Shown here: in pieces, positions 9,292-18,084 of the stretch
Position numbering within the stretch: position 1 is the stretch's first letter
Layout of the letters: each line of letters starts with the position of its first letter
Origin: Sphingobacterium siyangense
GTDB taxonomy: Bacteria > Bacteroidota > Bacteroidia > Sphingobacteriales > Sphingobacteriaceae
DNA length: 64,000 nucleotides
Direction: 5' to 3'
NCBI RefSeq assembly: GCF_007830445.1
Contig: NZ_VLKR01000022.1
Location: 52,696 to 116,695 of the forward strand
Translations under genes and position numbers: made by a program
Notes under the pieces: model-generated
Seen by the model: only the letters and a program-made list of their open reading frames with translations
Databases searched by the model: none
What the model was told of the DNA's origin: nothing

Positions 9292-9981
9292 TTAATAAAG
9301 TAATTGTTCTACCAATTTAGGAACAGCTATTGTCGCCGACTCCTCAAAACACTGTATATTACGTAAAGCCCTGTCACTAGGTATTTTTTTGTCAATTAAA
9401 AACGTTTGACAGTGACTAGGCGCAAATTCTTTAAGTCCTGCAGCAGGATAGACCTGTAGGGAGGTTCCAATAATAATCAAAATATCGGCATTCGAAACCA
9501 AGCTTATGGCCTCCTCAATGGCTGGCACAGCTTCTCCAAACCAGACTATATTTGGCCTCAGCTGACTACCTTTCTCGCAAAGATCGCCCATCTTAATCTC
9601 ATCACCGACAATGGGATACACCAAGCGATCATCGATAGACGACTTAGCCTGATCCAAGCGGCCATGCAAATGAACAATATGAGATGATCCCGCCTGTTCA
9701 TGCAGCAGATCTACATTCTGCGTTACAATACTCACGCGGTACGCTGATTCTAATCTTGCCAGCGCATAATGAGCTGCATTTGCCTGTGCCACCAAAGCTG
9801 CTTTCCGTCTCAGATTATAAAACTCCTGGACTAAGGCTGGGTTTTTGTGCCAACCTTCAATTGAAGCAACTTCCATGACGTCATGTCCTTCCCACAATCC
9901 ATTGGCATCCCTAAATGTAGGTATACCACTTTCAGCCGAAATACCGGCCCCCGTCAATACAACAATATTTTTCTTTTTCAT
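9292..9981 (-). CDS. cobB: NAD-dependent deacylase, Sir2 family
   Basis: 229 residues. Motifs in order: GAGISAESGIPTFR (11-24), TQNVD (about 87-91), catalytic HLHG (about 104), RPNIVWFGEAVP (about 143) and IIIGTSLQVYPAA (about 171). Together these define a sirtuin that removes acyl groups from lysine using NAD. The YxxR pair (Y55, R58) is that of class III sirtuins, which prefer succinyl or malonyl groups. The two Cys-x2-Cys pairs of zinc-binding sirtuins are absent (one Cys only), which is common in Bacteroidota sirtuins. It is followed 32 bp later by the DUF2891 gene on the same strand. Confidence 0.93.
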   Translation of the reverse strand: MKKKNIVVLTGAGISAESGIPTFRDANGLWEGHDVMEVASIEGWHKNPALVQEFYNLRRKAALVAQANAAHYALARLESAYRVSIVTQNVDLLHEQAGSSHIVHLHGRLDQAKSSIDDRLVYPIVGDEIKMGDLCEKGSQLRPNIVWFGEAVPAIEEAISLVSNADILIIIGTSLQVYPAAGLKEFAPSHCQTFLIDKKIPSDRALRNIQCFEESATIAVPKLVEQLLY

Positions 9982-10058
9982 CTTAAGTCTGTTTGTTACT
10001 CCATACTATAGTTAAGATTGACTTTTTATATGACTTTCATCATGTCTGTAGATCTGGA

Positions 10059-10514
10059 TCATTCATTTATCAACAAGGATGCATAGTTATCCGGCAGCTC
10101 AAGTCGGATAGAATCTTTACTCAAGGCAGCCTTTCGGTTCATATCATCAAAAGAACGTTGGTAATACACAAAAGCGCTATTTGGAATATGCAGTTCACTG
10201 GCTTTCTGCACATTGAACTCATAACGATTATTTTTCAGTCTGACATGCTGATAAATTCGGTAAGTAACAACTTGAATCTGCACTTTATCAAATTTTGGAA
10301 TGACTTTTAAATCTGCCGGTTCATGAAAGTATTTATCGTTGAAATACATAAATTCATTCGACTCAGCGAGTGTTGTTATCTTTAACTTTCCGTCAACAAC
10401 TTCATTCACTAACGAATCTGCCCGCAACCGCTCGGATTTACTTCCGTCACCGGAAGAACAGCAAATACAAAGAAAAACAATAATTGGGATCAAAACAGTT
10501 TTGATTAGATTCAT
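10059..10514 (-). CDS. hypothetical lipoprotein
   Basis: 151 residues with a lipoprotein signal (MNLIKTVLIPIIVFLCICC, Cys at about 18-19) followed by a Ser/Gly linker. The mature part has alternating strands and a C-terminal basic segment (YYQRSFDDMNRKAALSKD). No family is recognised. The sirtuin gene follows after 77 bp on the same strand. Confidence 0.6.
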   Translation of the reverse strand: MNLIKTVLIPIIVFLCICCSSGDGSKSERLRADSLVNEVVDGKLKITTLAESNEFMYFNDKYFHEPADLKVIPKFDKVQIQVVTYRIYQHVRLKNNRYEFNVQKASELHIPNSAFVYYQRSFDDMNRKAALSKDSIRLELPDNYASLLINE

Positions 10515-10610
10515 AGGCCTAAGTTATAATAAAAAATGCTTCCTTGCCACAATTCAGGAGAAAATGCATCGAATACCCCCGAAATTGATCAGAATGGTTT
10601 ACATCACCCA

Positions 10611-10645
10611 TAAAAAAGCCCAGGATATTTTGTTATCCTAGGCTT
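10611..10645 (-). terminator. intrinsic terminator of the fucosidase gene
   Basis: Arms 10617-10627 and 10634-10644 form an 11-bp stem with one G-U, loop TTTTGT. Read on the minus strand it is followed by six T, thirty bases after the fucosidase stop. Confidence 0.8.
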
Positions 10646-10674
10646 CTTTTCAATGCTAAGCGCAATCCAACCTC

Positions 10675-12513
10675 TTAAAGGTTATTTTCGATAGCACCCA
10701 CTTTCTCGCGATATAGTTGTATTGGCCCATCCAACAACACAGCGATAACGGTCATATTTTTATCCAAGCGCTCCACTGGTGCCTGAATGTAAATAATACC
10801 CGGGATGCTACTCCAATAGAGCTTATTGAAAACCTCATGGTTTATCATGGAACCGTCACCGACCACCCGGATCCTAGCGACTCCATTTTTAACACCTTTT
10901 AATGCAATTGGGCCAGTAGGTTTTCCCTCAACAAATAGATACAAGGTCTGGCGATCTTTGGAAAGTGCACTTAATCCTTCATAATGTCCTTCCGGCAAGC
11001 CTTTTCCGGTCTCATAAAGTGCTTCGGCATGATCCTTAATCCACTTTAATACCGTCGGATTAGTCGCATTACTACTCGGCAATTTCGTATCTAAGCCATC
11101 CACAGTTAACCCGGAATTATCAAAAATATTTTTTCCTGCATGCAGTGTTGACGCGATCTGACCTAAAGCACGATCTGTCAACTTATTATCCAGCACAGAT
11201 TTCAACGTAACTTCAGTCTCCTGAGGCGCAGTCCAACGAAGCGCTTCCGCAAAGTTCAGTGCAATAACGGTAACATCCTGATCAAAGTTTACTTTCGTCA
11301 AGTCTACTCGAACGGTTTCATTTTCAGATTTAACACTTACTTTCGCGGATGCATCACCGACAACTGAAATGCTTTTAATGGCCGAATGATTGACTAAACC
11401 TTTGAGTTGCAATTCGGGTTTCTTTTCATACACATACAGATAAAGTGTTTTTCCGTCTTTTGATAAAGCAGATTTCCCACCGTAGTTCGCAAAAGGAATA
11501 CCGGCTCTTGTACCATAGATCGCAGCCGCATGCTTATTCGTCCATCGCCCCAGCTGTTTTAAAATATTTAATTGCTCCTCAGGGATCGTACCGTCTGCTT
11601 TTGGACCAATATCCAATAATAAGTTTCCACCCATAGAAATACAATCGACCAACGTTCGGATGATCATATTGGGTGATTTGTACTTTTTATCAAAGGGTTG
11701 ATAGCCCCAAGAATCATTCATCGTGTAACAGAGTTCCCAAAATTTAGCATCAGGGCGCGTGACCGGAATCCCTTGCTCAGGTGTATCATAATCTCCATGA
11801 TGATTCAATCGCGAGTTTATAATAATATTCGGATTATATTTCCGCAAAAGATTTAAGGTCTCTTTGGCTTTCCACTCCTCGGCACTATGCTCCCAATCCC
11901 CATCAAACCAAAGTAATTCCGGCTTATATTGTTCGGATAGCTCGGTCAATTGCTTTTGGTAATATTTCACATAATTATCCCAGCGCGCAGGCTCGCCTTT
12001 CAATTCATAACGCTTTCTATTGCGCGTAAAAACATCATAATATGGGTGGCTCCAATCGGGTAACGAATAATACAGTCCAGTGTGCAAGCCCTCTTCTTGT
12101 ATTGCTTTCACAAACGGTGTAATTACATCCTGTTTTGCAGCCGCGTCTTGTAATGTAGTGATCGCTTTATCAGCCTTCGTATTCCACATCGAGATTCCGT
12201 CATGGTGTTTGGTCGTAATCACCGTGTATTTCGCACCAGCTTCTTTAATCAATTTGGCCCATTCCTTGGGTTTATAATCCTTGGCTGTAAACCCATTAAG
12301 CTGTTTGATATAATTGTCGTGGTTAATATAATTATTGAAGAATGACCAAGATTCTGAGATTCCATCTACAGAGTAAATACCCCAGTGAATAAAAATACCC
12401 AATTTGGCATCTTCAAACCAATCCATTTTTTGCGTTGATACATTGTTCTGAGCTGAAACGTTTAAGCACGCAGACGCCAAAAGAACAAAAAGAGAAATCT
12501 TTCGAAACTTCAT
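10675..12513 (-). CDS. alpha-L-fucosidase, GH29, with duplicated C-terminal module
   Basis: 612 residues, exported by a signal peptide (residues 1-21, cut after VSA/Q). The GH29 barrel spans about 28-330: KLGIFIHWGIYS, YTVITTKHHDGISMW, and WFDGDW with the likely nucleophile Asp about 204. The enzyme should hydrolyse terminal alpha-L-fucose in the periplasm. After the barrel, two similar modules of about 100 residues follow (about 325-425 and 485-600), each with an ALY/AIY...G start, SALSKD, TLYLYV or TLYLFV, and a strand pair ending in TVIAL or TVIAVL. Usual GH29 enzymes have a single C-terminal beta domain, so this one has an internal duplication. It is transcribed alone with its own terminator. 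Family membership is secure; glycan target unknown. Confidence 0.92.
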   Translation of the reverse strand: MKFRKISLFVLLASACLNVSAQNNVSTQKMDWFEDAKLGIFIHWGIYSVDGISESWSFFNNYINHDNYIKQLNGFTAKDYKPKEWAKLIKEAGAKYTVITTKHHDGISMWNTKADKAITTLQDAAAKQDVITPFVKAIQEEGLHTGLYYSLPDWSHPYYDVFTRNRKRYELKGEPARWDNYVKYYQKQLTELSEQYKPELLWFDGDWEHSAEEWKAKETLNLLRKYNPNIIINSRLNHHGDYDTPEQGIPVTRPDAKFWELCYTMNDSWGYQPFDKKYKSPNMIIRTLVDCISMGGNLLLDIGPKADGTIPEEQLNILKQLGRWTNKHAAAIYGTRAGIPFANYGGKSALSKDGKTLYLYVYEKKPELQLKGLVNHSAIKSISVVGDASAKVSVKSENETVRVDLTKVNFDQDVTVIALNFAEALRWTAPQETEVTLKSVLDNKLTDRALGQIASTLHAGKNIFDNSGLTVDGLDTKLPSSNATNPTVLKWIKDHAEALYETGKGLPEGHYEGLSALSKDRQTLYLFVEGKPTGPIALKGVKNGVARIRVVGDGSMINHEVFNKLYWSSIPGIIYIQAPVERLDKNMTVIAVLLDGPIQLYREKVGAIENNL

Positions 12514-12691
12514 AAGCTATTTTATCGATTACATAACGAGTTTAAGCCGGCAAAATACACATAAATCAGCAAATTCCAATTGTGTAAGGGATAAATTACG
12601 TTGGAGAGCGGTTGAAATCTAACATTATATTTTTCTCGAGCTCAAACTTAACACATGCAGGGAATATTCTTATAACTTAGACGGATCCAAT

Positions 12692-12789
12692 AGGGACTTT
12701 ATAGGGACCTCATTCGGACTTCATTCGAATAAAACCGTGTAAAGTCCCTTTTTAATACCTATTAAATCGGTTGTGAGTACCTATTAAAT
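12692..12789. repeat. 11-bp periodic array in the 12514-12941 gap
   Basis: Four consecutive 11-bp units occupy 12692-12735: AGGGACTTTAT, AGGGACCTCAT, TCGGACTTCAT and the degenerate TCGAATAAAAC. Downstream, TACCTATTAAAT occurs at 12756 and again at 12778, exactly 22 bp (two units) apart. GGGACTTTA (12693-12701) pairs with TAAAGTCCC (12740-12748), which precedes five T, so a plus-strand RNA could fold here. A second array with the same period and a GGACT core lies at 21753-21785. The rest of this 428-bp gap shows no gene. Confidence 0.7.
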
Positions 12790-12927
12790 TTGATGCTTAT
12801 AGCGCTATGCCCTATCGTTGAATTTATCGAGGGTGTAACGGTACAAAAATCTTCCATTTCGAGCATCAAAATATGAACTAGTCTCGATCATTTTTATCCA
12901 TTTGTGTGTGCTTACAAAAACTTCATG

Positions 12928-12935
12928 TATATTTG
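12928..12935 (+). promoter_or_regulatory. -7 promoter box of rnhA
   Basis: TATATTTG is a perfect match to the Bacteroidota TAnnTTTG box. A TTTG at 12901-12904 is a possible -33 element, though the 23-base spacer is longer than usual. The expected start of transcription falls almost on the rnhA ATG, so the mRNA would be leaderless or nearly so. Confidence 0.45.
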
Positions 12936-12941
12936 GCAGGT

Positions 12942-13436
12942 ATGATCGAATTATATACAGATGGGGCTTCAAGTGGAAATCCGGGCCCTGGGGGCTATGG
13001 AACAATCTTAAGAACCATTTATACAGGCGATAATGAGGCCTTTAAAGGCAAACTTATCGAAAAAGAGTTTTCGGGCGGTTACCGCAAAACAACTAACAAC
13101 AGGATGGAATTGATGGCTGTGATCGTTGGTCTCGAGGCGCTGAAAAACCTGCAACAACAAGTTACCGTATATTCTGATTCCAAATATGTCATTGATGCCA
13201 TCGATAAGAAATGGGTATATGGTTGGATACAAAAAGGTTTTGCGGGAAAGAAGAATAAAGATCTTTGGTTGCGTTTAATGAGTGCCTATAAGCTTCATAA
13301 CGTACGCCTTGTGTGGGTAAAAGGTCACGCTGGGCATCCGTTAAATGAGCGTTGTGATCGCTTAGCTGTAGCGGCCTCCAAAGATAAGGCAAATTGGAAA
13401 ATCGATAGTGTTTTTGAGATTGAAGAAGGCAAATAA
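12942..13436 (+). CDS. rnhA: ribonuclease HI
   Basis: 164 residues from ATG 12942, where MIELYTDGASSGNPGPGGYG opens the RNase H fold; an upstream ATG would add 19-odd residues that do not belong to the family and that overlap the promoter. Catalytic carboxylates are D7 (YTDGA), Glu in NRMELMAVI, Asp in TVYSDSKYVIDA and the final Asp in NERCDRLA. It degrades RNA in RNA-DNA hybrids in the cytoplasm. The length is close to E. coli RNase HI. It is convergent with trxB and shares the bidirectional terminator at 13439-13467. Confidence 0.95.
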   Translation: MIELYTDGASSGNPGPGGYGTILRTIYTGDNEAFKGKLIEKEFSGGYRKTTNNRMELMAVIVGLEALKNLQQQVTVYSDSKYVIDAIDKKWVYGWIQKGFAGKKNKDLWLRLMSAYKLHNVRLVWVKGHAGHPLNERCDRLAVAASKDKANWKIDSVFEIEEGK

Positions 13437-13438
13437 AA

Positions 13439-13467
13439 ACGGGGCATTGTACAATGCCCCGTTTTTA
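13439..13467. terminator. bidirectional terminator between rnhA and trxB
   Basis: A perfect 12+12 palindrome (ACGGGGCATTGT and its complement, 13439-13462) is flanked by A5 on the left and T5 on the right, so it can stop transcription from both sides. Confidence 0.92.
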
Positions 13468-13481
13468 TTATTCCAATGCGA

Positions 13482-14438
13482 TTATTCGCCGCTTTCTTTA
13501 GCTGCCAAGTATCTTTCAGCTTCCAAGGCTGCCATACAACCTGTACCTGCAGCAGTGATTGCCTGACGGAAGATATTATCCTGAACATCACCACAAGCAA
13601 AAACACCCGGTATGTTTGTAGCAGTACTATCTGGTTTTGTGATTAAATAGCCTGTTTCATCCATATCCAGTACACCTGTGAAAAGCTCGGTATTAGGCTT
13701 ATGCCCAATAGCAACGAAGAAACCTGTTACTTCTAGATCTTTTTCAGACTGGTCTTTATTGTTAATAACACGTATTCCGGTCACCACTTGACCATCTCCT
13801 AAAACCTCTTTTGCCTCAGAATTGTAATGAACTTCAATATTTGGCGTATTCATCACACGGTGCACCATTGCTTTTGAAGCACGGAACTCATCCCGACGAA
13901 CCAACATATGTACCTTTGAGCATAATTTTGCGAGGTATGTAGCTTCCTCTGCCGCTGTATCCCCAGCGCCAACAATAGCAACTTCTTGGTTTTTAAAGAA
14001 AAACCCATCACATACAGCACATGCTGAAACACCAAAACCGTTGTATTTTTGTTCAGATTCCAAGCCTAACCATTTTGCTGTAGCTCCTGTTGCAATAATC
14101 ACAGTATCTGCGGTTACTTGTACTGTTCCATCGATCTCAACACGGTGTACCTCACCAGTAAAATCTACTTTAGTCACATATCCAAAACGCACTGAAGTTC
14201 CGAAGCGTTCAGCTTGCTCACGCAAATCTTCCATCATCACCGGTCCGGTAATACCTTTTGGATAACCAGGAAAATTGTCCACCTCAGTAGTTTGTGTCAA
14301 TTGTCCTCCTGGAACAATACCGGTATAAACCACTGGTTTCATATCCGCACGTGCAGCATAAATTGCTGCAGTATAACCTGCTGGCCCCGAACCAATAATC
14401 AAACACTGTACATGCTCCACTTCTTGTTTGAATTCCAT
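13482..14438 (-). CDS. trxB: thioredoxin reductase (NADPH)
   Basis: 318 residues. FAD-binding GSGPAGYTAAIYAARA (about 16-31), redox-active CAVC (140-143), NADPH site GAGDTAAEEATYLA (about 156-170) and C-terminal FAD motif PGVFACGDVQD are all in place. It reduces thioredoxin with NADPH in the cytoplasm. The length and motif spacing match the low-molecular-weight bacterial type. It is followed downstream (13481-13439) by the shared terminator; the DnaQ-like gene ends 28 bp upstream on the same strand. Confidence 0.97.
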   Translation of the reverse strand: MEFKQEVEHVQCLIIGSGPAGYTAAIYAARADMKPVVYTGIVPGGQLTQTTEVDNFPGYPKGITGPVMMEDLREQAERFGTSVRFGYVTKVDFTGEVHRVEIDGTVQVTADTVIIATGATAKWLGLESEQKYNGFGVSACAVCDGFFFKNQEVAIVGAGDTAAEEATYLAKLCSKVHMLVRRDEFRASKAMVHRVMNTPNIEVHYNSEAKEVLGDGQVVTGIRVINNKDQSEKDLEVTGFFVAIGHKPNTELFTGVLDMDETGYLITKPDSTATNIPGVFACGDVQDNIFRQAITAAGTGCMAALEAERYLAAKESGE

Positions 14439-14466
14439 AATCCTTTTTCTAAGCTATTAATTAACG

Positions 14467-15420
14467 TTATTTTTTAAATTTATCTTGCAATCCTTTCAAC
14501 ATATCTAAAGAAATGTTCTGCGGCGCTTCTTCTTTTTGCTGATTGAATTCCTTTTTCGCAAGTTTTTTATCTTCTACAGAATGTGTGGCTGCTGCTTTTG
14601 CTTTTTGCTCACTCTTTTCCTTTTTATACCGATTCCAGATATTTTCTAAGACCTTCTTGGTATACAATGGAAAATCACCATTCTGCATCCAAGCATAGTA
14701 ACTAGGCTCCTGCTCAAATACTTCGATAATAGGTTTTCCTTTATGTTTACCAAAATTGATCGTTTCCAATCCTTCCGCATTATATACAAGACGTCCGGCA
14801 AAATCCACTGGCTTGCTTAGATTGGTAAATGCATGAAGAGCTTCGACATCGTTCACTACTGGATAAGAGACTACACCATGTTTATCTTCAAATGCTGCCC
14901 CCTCATATTTCGTCAACTGTGCTTTCAATACTTCATATGTTGCGCGAACATCAGCTTCAGCCGTATGTGCATTTTCAAGATTTTCATTGCAGTAAAACTT
15001 GTATGCCGCTTTCAAGGTTCGTTGTTCCATTTGATGGAAAATGTTTTGAACATCTACAAATGCCCTTCCCTCCAATGAAAAATCAACGCCCGCCCGCAAA
15101 AACTCTTCCATAAGCATAGGGACATCGAATTTATTGGAATTATATCCCGCCAGATCTCCATTCTCAATAAAAGCCGCAAGCTCCACTGCTATTGCTTTAA
15201 AATTAGGAGCATCCTTCACATCTTCATCATAAATACCATGAAAAAAAGAGGATTCTGCGGGAATAGGTATTTCTGGATTGATCTTCTTTGTATAGACTGT
15301 TTCTTCACCATTGGGCATCACTTTCAAAAATGATACTTCGACAATACGATCGGTCGCCACATTAACACCTGTAGTTTCCAAATCGAAAAATACCAATGGT
15401 CTTTTTAATTTTAATTCCAT
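14467..15420 (-). CDS. 3'-5' exonuclease, DnaQ/DEDD family, with extra C-terminal domain
   Basis: 317 residues. The exonuclease domain (1-175) has Exo I FFDLETTGV (D13, E15), Exo II NSNKFDVPML-like region (AGYNSNKFDVPMLMEEF) and Exo III HTAEADVRATYEVL, giving a DEDDh nuclease as in the Pol III epsilon subunit. After it comes a small domain with INFGKHKGKPIIEVFEQEPSYYAWMQNGDF, the pattern of the DUF3820-type module, then a charged Lys/Glu-rich helix and tail. This two-part layout is common in Bacteroidota and these proteins are usually not the replicative epsilon. Role: proofreading or repair, inferred. Confidence 0.88.
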   Translation of the reverse strand: MELKLKRPLVFFDLETTGVNVATDRIVEVSFLKVMPNGEETVYTKKINPEIPIPAESSFFHGIYDEDVKDAPNFKAIAVELAAFIENGDLAGYNSNKFDVPMLMEEFLRAGVDFSLEGRAFVDVQNIFHQMEQRTLKAAYKFYCNENLENAHTAEADVRATYEVLKAQLTKYEGAAFEDKHGVVSYPVVNDVEALHAFTNLSKPVDFAGRLVYNAEGLETINFGKHKGKPIIEVFEQEPSYYAWMQNGDFPLYTKKVLENIWNRYKKEKSEQKAKAAATHSVEDKKLAKKEFNQQKEEAPQNISLDMLKGLQDKFKK

Positions 15421-15491
15421 GCTGGATAATACGCTTTTTTATCAAAAACCAAAAATACAAAGTAGTATTCGATTTTTGTAGTCTAAGAAAT

Positions 15492-16814
15492 TTAATTTAC
15501 AACCGCTTGATGAACTGATTCAGCTTGACTGATTTTACCAACAACAACTTTCACCATTGCATCAAAGTCCAGGTATTTATTGGCAAGGTCCCGCACCTTC
15601 TCTGGCGACATGTTTCGGATCTGTTCCATATAATAGGAATAATACGCTAATGTCATCCCATTTAACAAAACACTTTTAAACTTGTCCGCATGCGAAAAGA
15701 TACTTTCCAATGAACCCAACATAGAACCTTCCATATAGGTTTTAACGAGATTCACCTCTTCCTCGGAGGCCAATGTTGTTTTCAACAAATTGATCTCCTT
15801 TTCTATTTCTGTCAAGGTTGCATGCGTTACGTCTACCCCGACTTCAGTTACAATGGTCATAAAACCAGTATGCTTCAAGGTTGCGACAGCCGAACCAATA
15901 CTATAGGTATACCCTTTTTCTTCACGAATATTTCGCATCAGACGGGAACCAAAAAAACCACCCAACAAAGTATTGACAAACTGTAGTGCAGGATAATCAG
16001 GATGTGTCCTTCCAATCGTCTGGCAACCTAAACGAATGGCTGACTGCAATGCATTTTCTTTTTCCTCGTAAACCAGATCATTAGATCCTTGCGCCAAAAC
16101 AGGCCCATTCAAAGAAGAGTCAATAGCAGCTCCCTTCCAATCTACGCCAAAAATTTGTTCCAGTTCTTGCAATAGCTCATCCGAAACATTACCTGAAACA
16201 ATTAAGGTGCAGTTACTAGGAACAATTTCCTGTTGGTACAATTCGATCAACTGCGCACGTGTAATCGCATCATAATCTTCCAGTTTTGGTGTACGTCCGT
16301 AACGATTATTCTTACCAAAGATCAAGTTATAGAATTTACGTCGCGCCAGATAATCATTTTTCTGAATAGAAACTTGAAACTTTTGCTTGTTATTACGTAA
16401 ATAAGTATCCAATTCCTGTTGTGGAATCGATGCTTCCGTCAGAATATCTTTTACAAGCGGCAAGAGCACTTGACTATGTCTATTCAATGTATAAAGCGAC
16501 AAAGAAGTTACGTCAAAAGAGTATTCAGGAACGAGAAATGCACCATAGAAATCTACTTTATCTGCGATCTCTGCACTGGACATGGTATTTGTTCCCTCTT
16601 TAAGTAAGGCGCTTAAAGCACTATTTAACAACGGGTTTTCAATCTGCCCGTCAAGATAGGTATTCTCAAAGATCCATTCTATTCGCACAAGCTCTTGCTC
16701 GGGCGACTGGAAAACATAGACAGGCAATCCGTTTGCAAACTGCTTCTTGATTGGCTCTTTCAAACTTATATTTCCAATTTCACGGAACTCAGGTGCTTTG
16801 GTTCTATCCAACAT
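15492..16814 (-). CDS. M16 family peptidase, non-catalytic partner
   Basis: 440 residues of the insulinase/processing-peptidase fold with no HxxEH zinc site: the N-terminal domain reads SALSALLKEGTNTMSSAEIADKVDFYGA where the motif would be. The C-terminal half has the glycine-rich region ALQFVNTLLGGFFGSRLMRNIREEKGYTYSIGS, whose R/Y pair completes the substrate site in the partner. It overlaps the catalytic M16 gene by 11 bp, so the two are co-translated and form a heterodimer, as in PqqF-like and mitochondrial processing pairs. No signal peptide is seen in either protein. Natural substrate unknown. Confidence 0.9.
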   Translation of the reverse strand: MLDRTKAPEFREIGNISLKEPIKKQFANGLPVYVFQSPEQELVRIEWIFENTYLDGQIENPLLNSALSALLKEGTNTMSSAEIADKVDFYGAFLVPEYSFDVTSLSLYTLNRHSQVLLPLVKDILTEASIPQQELDTYLRNNKQKFQVSIQKNDYLARRKFYNLIFGKNNRYGRTPKLEDYDAITRAQLIELYQQEIVPSNCTLIVSGNVSDELLQELEQIFGVDWKGAAIDSSLNGPVLAQGSNDLVYEEKENALQSAIRLGCQTIGRTHPDYPALQFVNTLLGGFFGSRLMRNIREEKGYTYSIGSAVATLKHTGFMTIVTEVGVDVTHATLTEIEKEINLLKTTLASEEEVNLVKTYMEGSMLGSLESIFSHADKFKSVLLNGMTLAYYSYYMEQIRNMSPEKVRDLANKYLDFDAMVKVVVGKISQAESVHQAVVN

Positions 16815-18063
16815 GTACAGCCTCCTCTTCTTTTGATTTATACATTAATATAGAAGCATTCTCCGGTCTAAAAATAGCCTGAGCTTGCTGTTGAACTTCC
16901 TCAGCACTCACCGACAAATATTTTGAGACCTCCGTGTTAATGCCATCTGCATCACCCAATAACTCATGGAAAGCCAAGTTCATGGCTTTATCCAAAATAG
17001 ATAGTTCCGCGAACACATTTGTCGATTCGATCTTATTCTTTACTTTTTCCAATTCAGCTGCAGGTACCAACTCGGATTTTATGACCTCCAATTCGGCCCA
17101 GACTGCACGTTCAGCTTCTTCTAACGAGATACCTTCCGATGGTTTTCCTTCAATGACAAAGAGGTTATTGTCGATACTTCCCATTACATAGGCGTTTATT
17201 TCACTAAATAACTGCCCCTCTTTTACCAATCGACGATACAAACGTGAGGAAGATCCTCTTGATAAAATATCCGATAAAAGATCCATTGCGAAATACCCTT
17301 CTTCCAATCTTGCGGGGCCATGAAATGCCATGTAAAGTGCATCTAAAGGCACTTCTGCCCAAGTAGTCTCACGCCTTATCTCCTCTTGCGCCGGCTCTTT
17401 AGGCAATTGACGATTGTATTTTTCGCCAGCCTCAATATCGCCAAACCACTTTTGGGTCAAAGCCTTTACTTCTTCAAAATGTACATCTCCCGAAACAACC
17501 ATAATTGCACTCTGTGGATTATAATGTAATTTGAAGAAAGCTTTTACATCTTCCATGGTAGCCTCTTCAATATGGCTTAACTCTTTTCCGATAGTCGCCC
17601 AGCGATAAGGATGTACCTGATAAGCTAATGGCCGCAATTTTAACCATGCATCGCCATAAGGTTGATTCAAATAACGCTGTTTGAACTCTTCACTCACAAC
17701 ATTTCGTTGCACCTCAAGGCTCTGTGCTGAAAAAGCCAGACTTAACATCCGGTCGGACTCAAGCCATAATGCTGTTTCGAGATTTGAAGAAGGCAAGGTA
17801 ATGTAGTAATTTGTGATGTCGTTGCTTGTGAATGCATTATTTTCACCACCTACTTTTTGCAATTCGGTATCGAAGTTCGGAATATTGATACTACCACCAA
17901 ACATCAGGTGTTCAAATAAGTGTGCAAATCCGGTCTGTTCCGGAGACTCATCCCTTGCGCCCACATCATACAAGATATTGACACAAGCCATGGCCGTATT
18001 ATGATCCTCGTGTACCAATACACGCAGGCCGTTTTCTAACGTAAATTTTTGATAAGAAACCAT
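16804..18063 (-). CDS. M16 family zinc peptidase, catalytic subunit
   Basis: 419 residues. The inverted zinc motif HLFEH (about 47-51, within TGFAHLFEHLMFGGS) and the distal Glu near 120-127 (SLEVQRNVVSEEF) mark an active M16 metallopeptidase; GGENNAFTSNDITNYY supplies the usual substrate-binding strand. The C-terminal half repeats the fold. No export signal, so the pair appears cytoplasmic. The stop overlaps the start of the inactive partner by 11 bp. hemF lies 21 bp upstream on the same strand. Confidence 0.93.
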   Translation of the reverse strand: MVSYQKFTLENGLRVLVHEDHNTAMACVNILYDVGARDESPEQTGFAHLFEHLMFGGSINIPNFDTELQKVGGENNAFTSNDITNYYITLPSSNLETALWLESDRMLSLAFSAQSLEVQRNVVSEEFKQRYLNQPYGDAWLKLRPLAYQVHPYRWATIGKELSHIEEATMEDVKAFFKLHYNPQSAIMVVSGDVHFEEVKALTQKWFGDIEAGEKYNRQLPKEPAQEEIRRETTWAEVPLDALYMAFHGPARLEEGYFAMDLLSDILSRGSSSRLYRRLVKEGQLFSEINAYVMGSIDNNLFVIEGKPSEGISLEEAERAVWAELEVIKSELVPAAELEKVKNKIESTNVFAELSILDKAMNLAFHELLGDADGINTEVSKYLSVSAEEVQQQAQAIFRPENASILMYKSKEEEAVHVG

Positions 18064-18084
18064 CTGATTTTTCTTCGATGTTTT

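Noticed and set aside
12692..12735. CRISPR-like array
   Set aside because: The units are 11 bp with no spacers and only four copies; no cas genes are present in the window.
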